A DNA stretch of 64,000 bases from an uncultured Bacteroides sp. (GCA_902388495.1 CABMPP010000004.1:62001-126000); one strand, 5' to 3'; counted from the stretch's first letter, positions 9,401 to 18,967 are shown. Notes: generated from the letters alone by a model not told the origin. Made by a program: numbers and translations.

Positions 9401-10923
9401 CTGACGATGCCCGCGAGCAGCTGCAGGTCGTGGAGCGTAATACGAACCGCATGTTGCGCCTGATTAACCAGATTCTGGATTTCCGCAAAATACAGAACAA
9501 GAAGATGAAGATGCAGGTGCAGCGCATTGATGTCGTGGCATTCACCCGTAAGATTATGGAGAACTTCGATGCCGTGGCAGAGGAACATCATATAGACTTC
9601 TTGTTCGAGACGGAAAAGGAGGAACTCTGCTTGTGGGTGGACGTTGACAAATATGAGAAGATTATCTTCAACCTGCTTTCCAATGCCTTTAAATATACTC
9701 CGAATGACAAGATGATAACTGTCTTTGTTCGTGAAGACGAGAAGTCCGTGTCCGTAGGCGTGCAGGACCAGGGCATCGGCATTGCGGAGAATAAGAAGAA
9801 GTCGATTTTTGAACGTTTTGAGAATCTGGTAGACCGGAACTTATTCAACCCGAGCACCGGAATCGGCTTGTCGTTGGTGAAGGAGCTGGTGGAGATGCAT
9901 AAAGCTGTGATATCTGTGGACAGTAAGTTGGGGACCGGGAGTTGTTTCAAGGTCGAATTCCTGAAAGGGCGGGAGCACTATGACGATGCTGTGGAGTTCC
10001 TTCAGGATGATGCGGCTGCAGGTGTGGAAGTGGCGGAGCGTGTTGCTGATGCAGGCAGTGCGGTTCAGTTGCCGGTTGCTGATGACGAGCTTCTGCCGGA
10101 AGGTGAAGAGGCGGAAAACTCCAAGGGTACCATGTTGCTGGTAGAAGATAACTCGGAACTGCGTTTGTTCTTGCGTAGCATCTTTGCGGCTGAATATCGT
10201 ATTGTAGAAGCCGTAGACGGTATGCAAGGCTGGAGCAAGGCATTGAAGTTTCTTCCCGATGTTATTATCAGTGATGTGATGATGCCGGAGAAAGATGGCA
10301 TTTCGATGACCCGTGAGTTGCGCGCAGATATGACAACGAGCCACATACCTATTGTACTGCTGACCGCCAAATCGTCCATCGAAAGCAAGTTGGAAGGTTT
10401 GGAGTATGGTGCGGACGATTATATCACGAAGCCTTTCAGTGCCACGTATCTGAAGGCGCGTGTGAAGAACCTGCTGATGCAACGCCGTAAACTTCAGGAT
10501 TTGTACCGGGCCGATCTGTTGTCTGCAGGAACAGTTGCTCCGGCTGCATCCGAGGAAGCGGAAGAAACGAAGGCTCCGGAAATGTCTACAAACGACCGTA
10601 AGTTTATGGATAAACTGGTGGAACTGATGGAGAAGAATATGGATAACGGCGATTTGGTAGTCGATGATCTGGTGGGCGAACTGGCCGTCAGCCGTTCTGT
10701 TTTCTTTAAAAAACTGAAGACGCTGACTGGATTGGCACCCATCGAATTTATCAAGGAAATGCGTATAAATCGTGCTGTGCAACTGATAGAAACCGGAGAA
10801 TATTCCATGACGCAGATTTCTTATATGGTAGGAATCAATGACCCGCGTTATTTCAGCAAGTGTTTCAAGCAGAAGATGGGTATGACGCCGACGGAATACA
10901 GAGATAAAGGAGTGAAGAAATGA
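6469..10923 (+). CDS. hybrid two-component system sensor/regulator (HTCS)
   Basis: A 1484-residue paralogue of the HTCS at 770-5194. It has a signal peptide (about 1-21), propeller repeats with recurring LWIATKGDGL-like strands, and a Y_Y_Y domain. A membrane helix lies near 903-927, and HisKA SHELRTPLTLI near 952. HATPase NLLSNAFKYTP follows, then a receiver from about 1220 with the phospho-acceptor in SDVMMPEKDG, and an AraC HTH from about 1380. The linker between kinase and receiver is longer and more acidic than in the paralogue. It is followed 35 nt later by the ECF sigma gene, so it may share a transcript with the sigma/FecR/SusCD run, although that run has its own type of regulator. 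The ligand is unknown. Confidence 0.95.
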   Translation: MAKRILYLIAGLLCALAIKAQPDCFFTHYSSEDGLSQNTVMGILQDTKGNMWFSTWDGINRFDGYTFKTYKARLDNQIALTNNRVDQMYEDKFGFLWLLTYDNHVYRFDPRTEMFEQVPAEGEEGSSAAVTSIHILPGGSVWLFTESEGAIRVATAPDTYRLTTKWYSAKTGPFPAVHVYKVYEDLSGHEWMLTNNGLGVLSPDEGTPVSFFMEAAGKEGSGAGQIFYTCQEHGDEIFFGSENGRVWCYQKKTGEFRLLQLPATSKIVSIKELDEREMLIVTATDGFFVYQYQAKTTEHYDASRFPDAPVYSAYVDRHSEVWFEQHISGSVVHFNPATRVLKTEKIAVEPTSTDRSRPAFHVHEDIYGTVWVHPYGGGFSYFDREHNSLHPFYNSLASGDWRFSNKIHTAFSDRQGNLWMCTHSKGLEKVTFRPSQFKIITPMPHHYESLSNEVRGLCEDHEHNLWVGLKDGKLRVYDKNRVERGYLTEAGTISHTGTPMRGNVYFILEDSKNNLWIATKGDGLVKAEPQGNARYKLTRYQYEKNDIYSLSDDNVYCVYEDAHGRIWVATFAGGVNYMMLDKEGKEVFVNHRNNLKGYPIDNCYKARFITGDAAGHVWIGTTVGALVVKDDFKTPEEAVFHHFVRIPKDIHSLSNNDVHWIISTRQKELYLATFGGGLNKLLSLDEAGNARFKSYSVQDGLPSDVLLSIREDGKDNLWISTENGISKFIPSEEKFENYDDKGISFQVRFSEAASARTSLGNILFGASNGIFMFNPDSIRKSSYVPPVVLSNLLVSNEEVVPDGKSVLKQSLDDTHKLVLSHRENIFTIQYAALDYSAPSEIQYAYILEGFEKAWNYVGKQRTATYTNLPKGNYVFKVRSTNADGIWTENTRALDIEVLPSFWETPFAYFLYFLFVLLIIVTAVYILFTIYRLKHKVSMEQQMTDMKLRFFTDISHELRTPLTLISGPVEYVLENTPLPDDAREQLQVVERNTNRMLRLINQILDFRKIQNKKMKMQVQRIDVVAFTRKIMENFDAVAEEHHIDFLFETEKEELCLWVDVDKYEKIIFNLLSNAFKYTPNDKMITVFVREDEKSVSVGVQDQGIGIAENKKKSIFERFENLVDRNLFNPSTGIGLSLVKELVEMHKAVISVDSKLGTGSCFKVEFLKGREHYDDAVEFLQDDAAAGVEVAERVADAGSAVQLPVADDELLPEGEEAENSKGTMLLVEDNSELRLFLRSIFAAEYRIVEAVDGMQGWSKALKFLPDVIISDVMMPEKDGISMTRELRADMTTSHIPIVLLTAKSSIESKLEGLEYGADDYITKPFSATYLKARVKNLLMQRRKLQDLYRADLLSAGTVAPAASEEAEETKAPEMSTNDRKFMDKLVELMEKNMDNGDLVVDDLVGELAVSRSVFFKKLKTLTGLAPIEFIKEMRINRAVQLIETGEYSMTQISYMVGINDPRYFSKCFKQKMGMTPTEYRDKGVKK

Positions 10924-10958
10924 ATAACAATGAGATCTGGTACATATAATTGCAATGT

Positions 10959-11522
10959 ATGACGCTAAGCCTGATAAAAGATGAATCCCATTCGCTCGTG
11001 AGTATTCGGTTGGATGAGCAGGAGTTCCATAATATTTTCAGTAAATATTATGCGGCGCTTTGTTCGTTTGCCTTCCAATACATGGCAGATAGGGAAATGT
11101 CGGCAGATATTGTGCAGGATGTATTTGCCAAGTTATGGCAAATCAAAGACGATTTCTTCTATTTGCACCAGGTAAAGGCCTTTCTCTATACCGCTGTACG
11201 CAACCGGGCTTTGAATGAACTCGAACACTCGAAAGTGGCTTATGAGTATGAACAGAAGGTTATGGCAAAGAAAGCGGATGCTTTCTTTCATGATGCTGTT
11301 GTAGAGGAAGAGACTTTCCGGATACTATCGGACGCCATCGAAAAACTTCCCGGGCAGATGAGGGCCATCATGCGACTTGCATTGGAAGGAAAAAAGAATC
11401 CTGAAATAGCCGAGCATCTTAATATCTCTACCGAAACAGTACATACACTCAAGAAAACCGCCTATAAAAAACTGCGCAAATATCTCACCGATTACTATTA
11501 TTGCATTCTCTTGCTTCTCTGA
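10959..11522 (+). CDS. ECF-type RNA polymerase sigma-70 factor
   Basis: About 187 residues. Sigma region 2 contains YYAALCSFAFQYMADR and ADIVQDVFAKLW. Region 4 contains LPGQMRAIMRLALEGKKNPE and the HTH LNISTETVHTLKKTAYKKL. I prefer the ATG at 10959 over an in-frame TTG at 10950. It is followed by a FecR anti-sigma gene and then a SusC carrying an STN domain, the classic trans-envelope signalling order. In this pathway the liganded SusC signals through FecR to release the sigma factor, which transcribes susCD. The last residues are an unusual hydrophobic tail (YYYCILLLL). Confidence 0.93.
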   Translation: MTLSLIKDESHSLVSIRLDEQEFHNIFSKYYAALCSFAFQYMADREMSADIVQDVFAKLWQIKDDFFYLHQVKAFLYTAVRNRALNELEHSKVAYEYEQKVMAKKADAFFHDAVVEEETFRILSDAIEKLPGQMRAIMRLALEGKKNPEIAEHLNISTETVHTLKKTAYKKLRKYLTDYYYCILLLL

Positions 11523-11628
11523 AAAAAGACATTTATTTATTCTTTTTCAAAAAAATATTCTTAAAGACTCACCATGTTTTAATTTTGACCTGTATTATTA
11601 TTGAAGATAGATAAAAACAAGTCAAAAT

Positions 11629-12804
11629 ATGATAAGAAAAGATTTCCATGTAGCTCATCTTATATCCAGGTTTCTATCCGGCGAGATTACTCCGGATGAA
11701 AGTTTATATCTGGATACCTGGCGAAAAGAGAACAAGAAGCACGAGCAGCTTTTTCAGAAGATTTGCAATGAGGAGAATTTCGTGCAGCATGAAATCCGTA
11801 AAACGGATTATGATTTGAATACAGGTTGGGAAGGTGTGGAGAAGCGTATCAGGAAAATGACTCTCCGAAAGAGGTATCTGAAGGTGTTGCAATATGCCGC
11901 TACAATTGCTTTGCCCGGTCTGATACTGATGTTCGCCCTCCTGAATGCTCCTGAAACACAACTTGCAGGCGATAGCAGACTATTGACGGAACAACAAATC
12001 CTACCGGGTGGAGCCAAAGCCATCCTTACATTAGATAATGGCGAAACTGTGTATCTGGATGCGGAAGTTACCGGAGAACAGGCACAGTTGGTGGATAAGC
12101 AAATTCAGGTAGACTCAACGACCCTGAATTATCGTTCGGCGCAAAAAATAGCTGAGCAAAAAGCGCCTGTATATAATAAGGTAGAGATACCCCAAGGCGG
12201 AGAATACGCCCTTGTCTTGAATGACGGAACCAAAGTACATCTGAATTCAATGAGTAGTTTGCGTTTCCCGGTTACTTTCGGTGCCGGAAAGCGGGAAGTG
12301 GAACTGGTGGGGGAAGCTTATTTTGAAGTAAGCAAAACCGGACAGCCATTTATTGTGCAGACCAAAGGCATGCAGATAGAAGTGCTGGGAACCATCTTCA
12401 ATATTTCTGCTTATCCCGATGAAGAATACCAGGCTACCCTCGTAAGCGGTTCGGTACGGGTAGATGCCGGACAGGGCAACAGTCTGGTGTTGAAACCTTC
12501 GCAACAAGCCTCATTGGCACCCGGAAGCAGCGACCTGCAAGTACGCACGGTAGATACTGCCTTTTACACTTCGTGGGTGAGAGGAAAAATCAATTTCAAA
12601 GACCAGCGTCTGGAAGATATCATGAAAACCCTTTCGCGGTGGTACGATATCGAAGTGAAATATGCTGATGAAAGCCTCAAGAATAAGCGCTTCGGTTGCA
12701 ACGTGAACCGTTACGAAAGCATTACTCCTTTTCTGGAGCTGCTGGAAGCTACGGAGAACATACACTTCAAAATCAACGGTAAGACAATTACATTCTATAA
12801 CTAA
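11629..12804 (+). CDS. FecR-family anti-sigma factor
   Basis: A 391-residue inner-membrane protein. An N-terminal cytoplasmic anti-sigma segment (about 1-80) is followed by one membrane helix near 88-104 (AATIALPGLILMFALL). The periplasmic FecR domain is about 180-280 (LNDGTKVHLNSMSSLRFP, GEAYFEVSKTG), with a DUF4974-like C-terminal domain (LSRWYDIEVKY). It should hold the upstream sigma factor and receive a signal from the STN domain of the SusC encoded 21 nt downstream. A 106-nt AT-rich gap separates it from the sigma gene. Confidence 0.93.
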   Translation: MIRKDFHVAHLISRFLSGEITPDESLYLDTWRKENKKHEQLFQKICNEENFVQHEIRKTDYDLNTGWEGVEKRIRKMTLRKRYLKVLQYAATIALPGLILMFALLNAPETQLAGDSRLLTEQQILPGGAKAILTLDNGETVYLDAEVTGEQAQLVDKQIQVDSTTLNYRSAQKIAEQKAPVYNKVEIPQGGEYALVLNDGTKVHLNSMSSLRFPVTFGAGKREVELVGEAYFEVSKTGQPFIVQTKGMQIEVLGTIFNISAYPDEEYQATLVSGSVRVDAGQGNSLVLKPSQQASLAPGSSDLQVRTVDTAFYTSWVRGKINFKDQRLEDIMKTLSRWYDIEVKYADESLKNKRFGCNVNRYESITPFLELLEATENIHFKINGKTITFYN

Positions 12805-12825
12805 CCATTAATAATTAAAGTAAGT

Positions 12826-15800
12826 ATGACTAAGAAACAGAACTACACCAGGTCTTGGGAAGGTAGTAAACGTATGTGGATTACATTCCTGTTTTTCAGT
12901 TTCATGATGATTGGTTTTGTGCAAGCCTCCAATACGGTGTTTGCTCAGACAACGGTTACTGTGAATTTAAAAGACGCTACGCTAAGCGATGTGCTATGGG
13001 AAATTCAGCGGCAAACGGATTTCACCTTTATCTATAGCACGAATGATGTAAAGAAAGTAAAGGTTCATAATCTGAACGTGAAGAATGAGAAGATTGCTGC
13101 TGTGCTGGACGAATGTCTGAAGAATAGCGGACTGGCTTATACGGTAAAGGACGGTGCCATCGCCATTCGTCCGGTGAACGAAGTACGCGGAGTAGCTGCC
13201 GTGGAACAACAGAAATATACTGTTTCGGGAACGGTAATAGACGAGACGGGTGAATCTGTTATCGGTGCTAATGTTTTGGTGAAAGGTACTACAAACGGTC
13301 AGACAACCGACCTCGACGGACACTTCTCCATTCAGACGGAGCAAGCAGCCGTTACGCTCGTGGTGTCGTATGTAGGCTATACCCGTCAGGAAGTGAAAGC
13401 CACAGCAGGCAAAATGGTGAAAGTGGTACTGGTACCCGACGCTAACTTGACGGAAGAAGTCATTGTCACCGGTTACGGTACTTTCAAGAAATCAGCTTAT
13501 GCCGGTTCTGCTTCCAGTGTCAAGAACGAGAAGATAGCCGATGTGCCTTCCGTATCTTTCCAGGACTTGCTGCAAGGTAATGCAACAGGGGTACAGTTCA
13601 CTGCCGCATCCGGTCAGCCGGGGTCTTCTTCTTCTCTGCGCATCCGCGGTATGGGTTCGTTCAATGCATCTAACTCTCCGTTGTATGTTATCGACGGTGT
13701 GCCGGTAACTTCCGGTTCCATTAACTCTATCGATTCGGATGGCGGATTGGATGCCATGTCTACCATTAATACTTCGGATATCGAGAACATTACCATTATT
13801 AAGGATGCCGCCGCTGCCTCACTCTATGGTTCGCGTGCTGCCAACGGTGTGGTATTGATTACTACCAAGAAAGGTAAGACCGGTAAGGCTGTCGTTAACC
13901 TGAAAGCCGACTGGGGTTTCAGTGACTTCGCTATGGATTATCGTCCCACATTGAGCGGAGCAGAACGTCGTGAGTACATTTATAACGGGTTGAAGCTCGG
14001 TCAGGAAAGAAGTGGAAAATCTGCGGAAGATGCCATAGCTTATGCCGACAAGAATATTGATAAGTATGCTCCCGTGCCCTGGTGTGGCTATACCGATTGG
14101 GGCGATTACTTGTTCCGCAAAGGAAGCCATTCCAATTATGAGGCTTCTCTGTCCGGCGGTACTGACCGGTTCAAGTACTACTCCTCACTGGCTTACCTCA
14201 AACAAGAGGGTATCGTACGGACATCCAGTTTGGAACGTGTCACCGGCCGTTTGAACGTAGACTTCCAGGCTACGGATAAGTTGAAGATGGGCGTCAACTC
14301 CATGTTCACCAGCCTTACACAGAATGTATACAGCGAAGGAACCGGTTATACCGCTCCTTTCTATTCCAGCGTGAGCAAGCTGACTCCTTCCGATCCTGTA
14401 TATAATGAAGACGGTACTTACAATCAAGATTTGATTTCTCTGGCAAGAAGAAATCCCGTACTGGCTCAGGCTTACAACTTTCAGCGCGAATACGTGACTC
14501 GTGCATTCAATACCCTGTATGCCGAATACGAATTTATCAAAGACTTGAAGCTGAAGTCTACTTTGAGTTACGACTACAACATCAGTAAAGGTAAGGAATG
14601 GAGAGATTCCCGTACTTCCGACGGTGAGAAGAACAACGGCGGTATGAGCAAGGCATACAGCGAATATAATAAGATGGTATGGTCTAACCAATTGAGCTAT
14701 AAGATGGATATTCAGAGAGACCATCACCTGGACGCTCTTGTGGGATATGAAATTGATTCTAAATACAACGACGGCTTGTCAGGCTATGCTACCAACTTCC
14801 TGACCCCGCTTAAAAATGACATTACTAACGGACAGACTTTGGAGAGCCTCGGCGGTTCTTCCAGCCGTACCCGCATGGTGTCTTACATCAGCCGTCTGAA
14901 CTACGACTATAAGCACAAGTACTATTTGGGCGGAAGCTATCGTATGGATGGTAGCTCACGTTTGCACCGCGATAATCGTTGGGGTAGCTTCTGGTCGGTA
15001 TCCGGCGCATGGCGCGTAATCGAGGAAGACTTCATGAAGCCTACCAGCAACTGGCTGAGTGATCTGAAGCTTCGTGCATCATACGGTGTGAACGGAACTC
15101 TGCCTTCGGACTTGTACGGCTACATGGGGCTGACCAGCCTGAGTGGCGGATATATGGAGAACCCGGCACTTATCCAGTCGCAGATAGAGAACCGCGACCT
15201 GCAATGGGAAACAAACTATAACCTGAACATCGGTCTGGACTTCGGCATCTTCGATCGTGTGAACTTCACACTGGAATACTACACCCGTACCACGAAGAAC
15301 CTTTTGATGGACTGTCCTGTATCCATGACTACCGGCTTCAGCTCCTACCTGATGAATATCGGTGAAGTGAAGAACCAGGGTGTGGAACTGGAAATCAACT
15401 CAAAGAACATTGTAAAGAAGGACTTCGACTGGAGTACTACCTTCACCCTGTCCCACAACAAGAACAAGATTGTGAAACTGGACGGCGAACAGACACAGAT
15501 TATCAGCGGTACACAGATTCATAAGATCGGCAGTTCTTATCGTACCTTCTATATGATAGAGTTTGCGGGAATCAACCCCGAAACCGGTGCACCGCAGTTC
15601 TATACCAACACTCAGGATGCTAATGGAAACTATGTGAAAGAGGTTACGGAAAACAATAAAGATGCCCACGCCATTCCTTTGAAGAAACATGCCGAACCGA
15701 ATGTGACCGGCGGACTCTCCAATACATTGCGTTACAAGTGGTTCGACCTGAGCTTTATGTTCTCTTATCAGTTCGGTGCCTTTGGCTATGATAACTGGGC

Positions 15801-16185
15801 ACAGAAGACCGAGCATGGCGGAAAGGACTTTACCCTGAATATTCCTGCTTACTATCGCGACAACTGGAAGAAACCGGGAGACATTAGCAAGTACGAGGTA
15901 TTTATTGAAAAGCCTGCCGTAGCCATGACAGGTGTTACCACTACCCGCCGCCTGCACAGCACGGACTTCATCCGTCTGAAGACACTGACCTTCGGTGTCA
16001 CTGCTCCTAAGGCATGGACGAAGACGTTGGGTATAAACAGCTTGCGTCTCTACGCCTCTGCCAACAACTTGTGGACTTGGGCTGCCTACGACTTCTACGA
16101 TCCCGAATCGGTAAATGCCGGTACGGCAAGTTGGGGAACTCCTCCTTTGAAAACGGTTACATTTGGTCTTAACTTGAACTTCTAA
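12826..16185 (+). CDS. SusC/RagA TonB-dependent transporter with N-terminal STN signalling domain
   Basis: 1119 residues. A long signal segment is followed by an STN domain (about 45-105, VTVNLKDATLSDVLWEIQRQ). A carboxypeptidase-D-like regulatory domain lies about 130-205, and a TonB-box-like EEVIVTGYG near 212. The plug and a 22-strand outer-membrane barrel follow, ending in an aromatic C-terminus (NLNF). The STN domain is what distinguishes it from the SusC at 23131-26361. It binds FecR and makes import ligand-dependent signalling possible. Its SusD partner begins 21 nt downstream. The substrate is unknown; FecR/sigma-controlled SusCD pairs in Bacteroides often serve host glycans (established tendency, not proof). 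Confidence 0.95.
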   Translation: MTKKQNYTRSWEGSKRMWITFLFFSFMMIGFVQASNTVFAQTTVTVNLKDATLSDVLWEIQRQTDFTFIYSTNDVKKVKVHNLNVKNEKIAAVLDECLKNSGLAYTVKDGAIAIRPVNEVRGVAAVEQQKYTVSGTVIDETGESVIGANVLVKGTTNGQTTDLDGHFSIQTEQAAVTLVVSYVGYTRQEVKATAGKMVKVVLVPDANLTEEVIVTGYGTFKKSAYAGSASSVKNEKIADVPSVSFQDLLQGNATGVQFTAASGQPGSSSSLRIRGMGSFNASNSPLYVIDGVPVTSGSINSIDSDGGLDAMSTINTSDIENITIIKDAAAASLYGSRAANGVVLITTKKGKTGKAVVNLKADWGFSDFAMDYRPTLSGAERREYIYNGLKLGQERSGKSAEDAIAYADKNIDKYAPVPWCGYTDWGDYLFRKGSHSNYEASLSGGTDRFKYYSSLAYLKQEGIVRTSSLERVTGRLNVDFQATDKLKMGVNSMFTSLTQNVYSEGTGYTAPFYSSVSKLTPSDPVYNEDGTYNQDLISLARRNPVLAQAYNFQREYVTRAFNTLYAEYEFIKDLKLKSTLSYDYNISKGKEWRDSRTSDGEKNNGGMSKAYSEYNKMVWSNQLSYKMDIQRDHHLDALVGYEIDSKYNDGLSGYATNFLTPLKNDITNGQTLESLGGSSSRTRMVSYISRLNYDYKHKYYLGGSYRMDGSSRLHRDNRWGSFWSVSGAWRVIEEDFMKPTSNWLSDLKLRASYGVNGTLPSDLYGYMGLTSLSGGYMENPALIQSQIENRDLQWETNYNLNIGLDFGIFDRVNFTLEYYTRTTKNLLMDCPVSMTTGFSSYLMNIGEVKNQGVELEINSKNIVKKDFDWSTTFTLSHNKNKIVKLDGEQTQIISGTQIHKIGSSYRTFYMIEFAGINPETGAPQFYTNTQDANGNYVKEVTENNKDAHAIPLKKHAEPNVTGGLSNTLRYKWFDLSFMFSYQFGAFGYDNWAQKTEHGGKDFTLNIPAYYRDNWKKPGDISKYEVFIEKPAVAMTGVTTTRRLHSTDFIRLKTLTFGVTAPKAWTKTLGINSLRLYASANNLWTWAAYDFYDPESVNAGTASWGTPPLKTVTFGLNLNF

Positions 16186-16206
16186 CCCACTAAAAAGAGA
16201 AACATT

Positions 16207-17673
16207 ATGAAAGCATTAAAATATATAGTAATGGGAATGTTGGTCAGCCTGACCACTTCCTGCGGTAACGACTGGCTCGACGTAGAATCGAGCACAAAGA
16301 TTCCAACTGCTTCTGCCATTCAGAACCTGGATGATGTGGAATATAGTTTGAACGGTATCTACGATGTGATGCGCAGTACTAATTATTATTCCGGGCGTAT
16401 GGTTTATTATGGAGACGTGACTGGTGATGATGCGCAGTCCATTAAAACCGGAAAGCGTACTACGAGCTATTATATGCTGGACTATACCAAAGATTCCGGT
16501 CCCAGCAGCCATTGGTCATACGCTTATAAGATTATTCAGAACTGTAACATCATCCTGTCGCAGATTGATGAAATAGAAATCCTTGAGGACGATAGAGATA
16601 TTTACAATGACCTGAAAGGTCAGGCGCTGACTCTCCGCGGATTTGCTTTGTTCGATCTTACCCGCTTCTTCGGCTATCCTTATGCCAAGGATAACGGTGC
16701 TTCCCTGGGTGTGCCTATCGTTACCGAAGTTTCCAATACGGAGAACAAACCGGCACGTAGCACGGTGGCGCAGTGCTATACTGCCATCATCAAAGACCTG
16801 AAAGAGGGTAGTGAGCTGATGAGCGAGAAGTTCAACAAAGGAAAGATCAATAAGTGGGCGGGTATGTTGCTGCTGAGCCGGGCTTATCTGTACATGGAAG
16901 ATAACCAGAATGCACTGACAACAGCCGAAGCTGCCATTGCCGGAGCAGAGAAGAACAAATACCGCCTGTGGACGAACGACGAGTACGGCACCATCTGGGG
17001 TACTGATTTTGCATCTTCCGACCCGGGCGAAGTACTGTTCGAACTGGTGAACCTCACGGTAGACGGAGTAGGTAAGGAAAGTCTTGCCTATCTCTGCTTG
17101 CAAACCGGATATGATGACTATTGTTTGACCAGCTCTTTTTATGAACTGATGCAGGAAGATCCGGACGACGTCCGTAACCAGGCTTATACCGTAGTCTCCA
17201 AGACTAAGCGGGCCTATATAGCCAAATATCAGCCGCAGAATGGTAAGGCGGTCGAAGACTCCAACATCCCCGTTCTTCGTCTGTCCGAACTTTATCTGAT
17301 TGCTGCCGAGGCTGCCGTGAAAGTGGGTGATAATGCGAAAGCTGTGAAATATCTGGATGCCATCGTCAACCGTGCCAACCCGGAAAAGACAGTCGTAGGC
17401 AAGACTATCACACTGGACGATGTATTGCTGGAACGCCGCAAAGAACTCTTCGGCGAAGGACATCGCTTCTTCGATGCCATCCGTAACCACAAGACCATCG
17501 TGCGTAAGGAGTCTACCAAGAAATTCCCCGAAATAGCGGAAACCGAACACTTGAAGATGGTGGATGAGAGCATGTCTTTCGACTGGAACTACTACCGCGT
17601 AGTATTGCCTATTCCTAAGGCAGAAATGAACTCTAACCCGAATATGGTACAGAATCCTACTTATGGTGATTAA
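16207..17673 (+). CDS. SusD/RagB-family surface glycan-binding lipoprotein
   Basis: 488 residues. The lipoprotein signal has its lipobox Cys at about residue 19 (LTTSCGNDWL). TPR-like SusD helices follow (LRGFALFDLTRFFGYPYAKD), and the C-terminal RagB part has LLERRKELFGEGHRFFDAIR. It forms the lid of the SusC at 12826-16185. It is 18 nt upstream of the metallophosphoesterase gene, so the three are probably co-translated from one operon. Confidence 0.94.
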   Translation: MKALKYIVMGMLVSLTTSCGNDWLDVESSTKIPTASAIQNLDDVEYSLNGIYDVMRSTNYYSGRMVYYGDVTGDDAQSIKTGKRTTSYYMLDYTKDSGPSSHWSYAYKIIQNCNIILSQIDEIEILEDDRDIYNDLKGQALTLRGFALFDLTRFFGYPYAKDNGASLGVPIVTEVSNTENKPARSTVAQCYTAIIKDLKEGSELMSEKFNKGKINKWAGMLLLSRAYLYMEDNQNALTTAEAAIAGAEKNKYRLWTNDEYGTIWGTDFASSDPGEVLFELVNLTVDGVGKESLAYLCLQTGYDDYCLTSSFYELMQEDPDDVRNQAYTVVSKTKRAYIAKYQPQNGKAVEDSNIPVLRLSELYLIAAEAAVKVGDNAKAVKYLDAIVNRANPEKTVVGKTITLDDVLLERRKELFGEGHRFFDAIRNHKTIVRKESTKKFPEIAETEHLKMVDESMSFDWNYYRVVLPIPKAEMNSNPNMVQNPTYGD

Positions 17674-17691
17674 ATAATAACTAAATAGATA

Positions 17692-18849
17692 ATGATAAAG
17701 ACAAGCATTACGAAATCTCTCCTTGTCACTCTTATTCTAACATTCATCAGTTCCGGCCTTAGTGCCGGAACTTTTGATTCGGAGGGCAAGAAGAAGAAAG
17801 AGAAGAAAGAAGAACTGTCGGCAGACGGTCCTTATGTGATTTACGAACCGGACGGTAGAACACGCGTGGTGAGTGTGAACACAAAAAGGCAAATTATAGA
17901 CACTACGTATGTGTCGTTGCCCAAGGATTTCACTCTGCATGTAGTGGACCACAAAGGCAGATATCCGTTTGATGTGAAGTTGCATCCCGTAAAGCGTCCT
18001 GAATGGAAATACAGCCAACCGGAAAAAGTGTTTGTAATGTCCGACCCTCACGGTAAGCTGGATTGCGTTATCAGCCTGCTGCAAGGCAACGGGATTATTG
18101 ATAAGCAGTTCCAATGGAGCTTCGGCAGGAATCATTTGGTGATTATCGGAGATATATTCGACCGGGGTAAAGATGTGCCGCAAATCTTTTGGTTGATTTA
18201 CAAGCTGGAGAAAGAAGCTGCCGATGCAGGCGGACGTGTCTCTTTCCTGTTGGGCAATCACGAACCGATGGTTTTGGCTAATGACTTGCGTTACACCAAA
18301 GGCAAGTACAAAGAGTTGGCAAAGAGGCTGAATATGCGTTATCCCCAATTATTTGGTGAGAATACGGAACTGGGCAGATGGCTGGGTACGCGTAATACCA
18401 TGCAGACTATCGGTCGCGATTTATACGTGCATGCCGGTTTGGGAAAAGAATTTTATGACCGTAATCTGAGTATTCCTACTGTTAATAAGGAAATGAGTCG
18501 TGCATTGTTTATGAGCCGTGCTGAGCGCAAAGCTTTGTCACCTCTTACGGCATTTCTTTATGGCAATCCCGGTCCTATCTGGTATCGCGGATTGGTAAGG
18601 ACAGACCCGAAGTACAACCCGCTGCCACAAGATTCCTTGCAAATGATAATGAAGCGCTACAATGCCGAACACATCCTCGTAGGTCACACCATCTTCAAAG
18701 ATATTTCTTCTTTTTATGATGGGAAGGTGATAGGTGTCAATGTAGATAATGAGGAAAACCGTAAGAAGAAACGTGGACGTGCTTTGCTGATTGACCGGAA
18801 TACTTATTTTGTGGTCGGAGATAAGGGGATAATGCGAAAGCTGTTTTAA
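17692..18849 (+). CDS. secreted calcineurin-like metallophosphoesterase
   Basis: 385 residues with a signal peptide (SSGLSAG). The full metallophosphatase signature is present: SDPHGKLDC, GDIFDRGKD, LLGNHEP and GHTIF, which bind a dinuclear metal centre. It resembles Ser/Thr-phosphatase-like enzymes. Its place as last gene of the sigma/FecR/SusC/SusD operon suggests it dephosphorylates an imported ligand (a phosphorylated glycan or similar). That role is inference. A Lys-rich linker follows the signal peptide. Confidence 0.9.
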   Translation: MIKTSITKSLLVTLILTFISSGLSAGTFDSEGKKKKEKKEELSADGPYVIYEPDGRTRVVSVNTKRQIIDTTYVSLPKDFTLHVVDHKGRYPFDVKLHPVKRPEWKYSQPEKVFVMSDPHGKLDCVISLLQGNGIIDKQFQWSFGRNHLVIIGDIFDRGKDVPQIFWLIYKLEKEAADAGGRVSFLLGNHEPMVLANDLRYTKGKYKELAKRLNMRYPQLFGENTELGRWLGTRNTMQTIGRDLYVHAGLGKEFYDRNLSIPTVNKEMSRALFMSRAERKALSPLTAFLYGNPGPIWYRGLVRTDPKYNPLPQDSLQMIMKRYNAEHILVGHTIFKDISSFYDGKVIGVNVDNEENRKKKRGRALLIDRNTYFVVGDKGIMRKLF

Positions 18850-18956
18850 TACTGTTTCGGAAAGGTTGATTTGTACTATTCGGTGATCTTATGGTGAATA
18901 AAGAAATGAGTTGTAACATTTCTCTACTTTTAGGGTAGATAATCTATTTTTTATTG

Positions 18957-18964
18957 TACATTTG
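18957..18964 (+). promoter_or_regulatory. Bacteroides-type -7 box, promoter of the structured leader RNA
   Basis: TACATTTG matches TAnnTTTG. Transcription would start at about 18968-18971, exactly at the first base of the outer stem of the structured RNA. The -33 element is not clear. Confidence 0.6.
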
Positions 18965-18967
18965 CAA

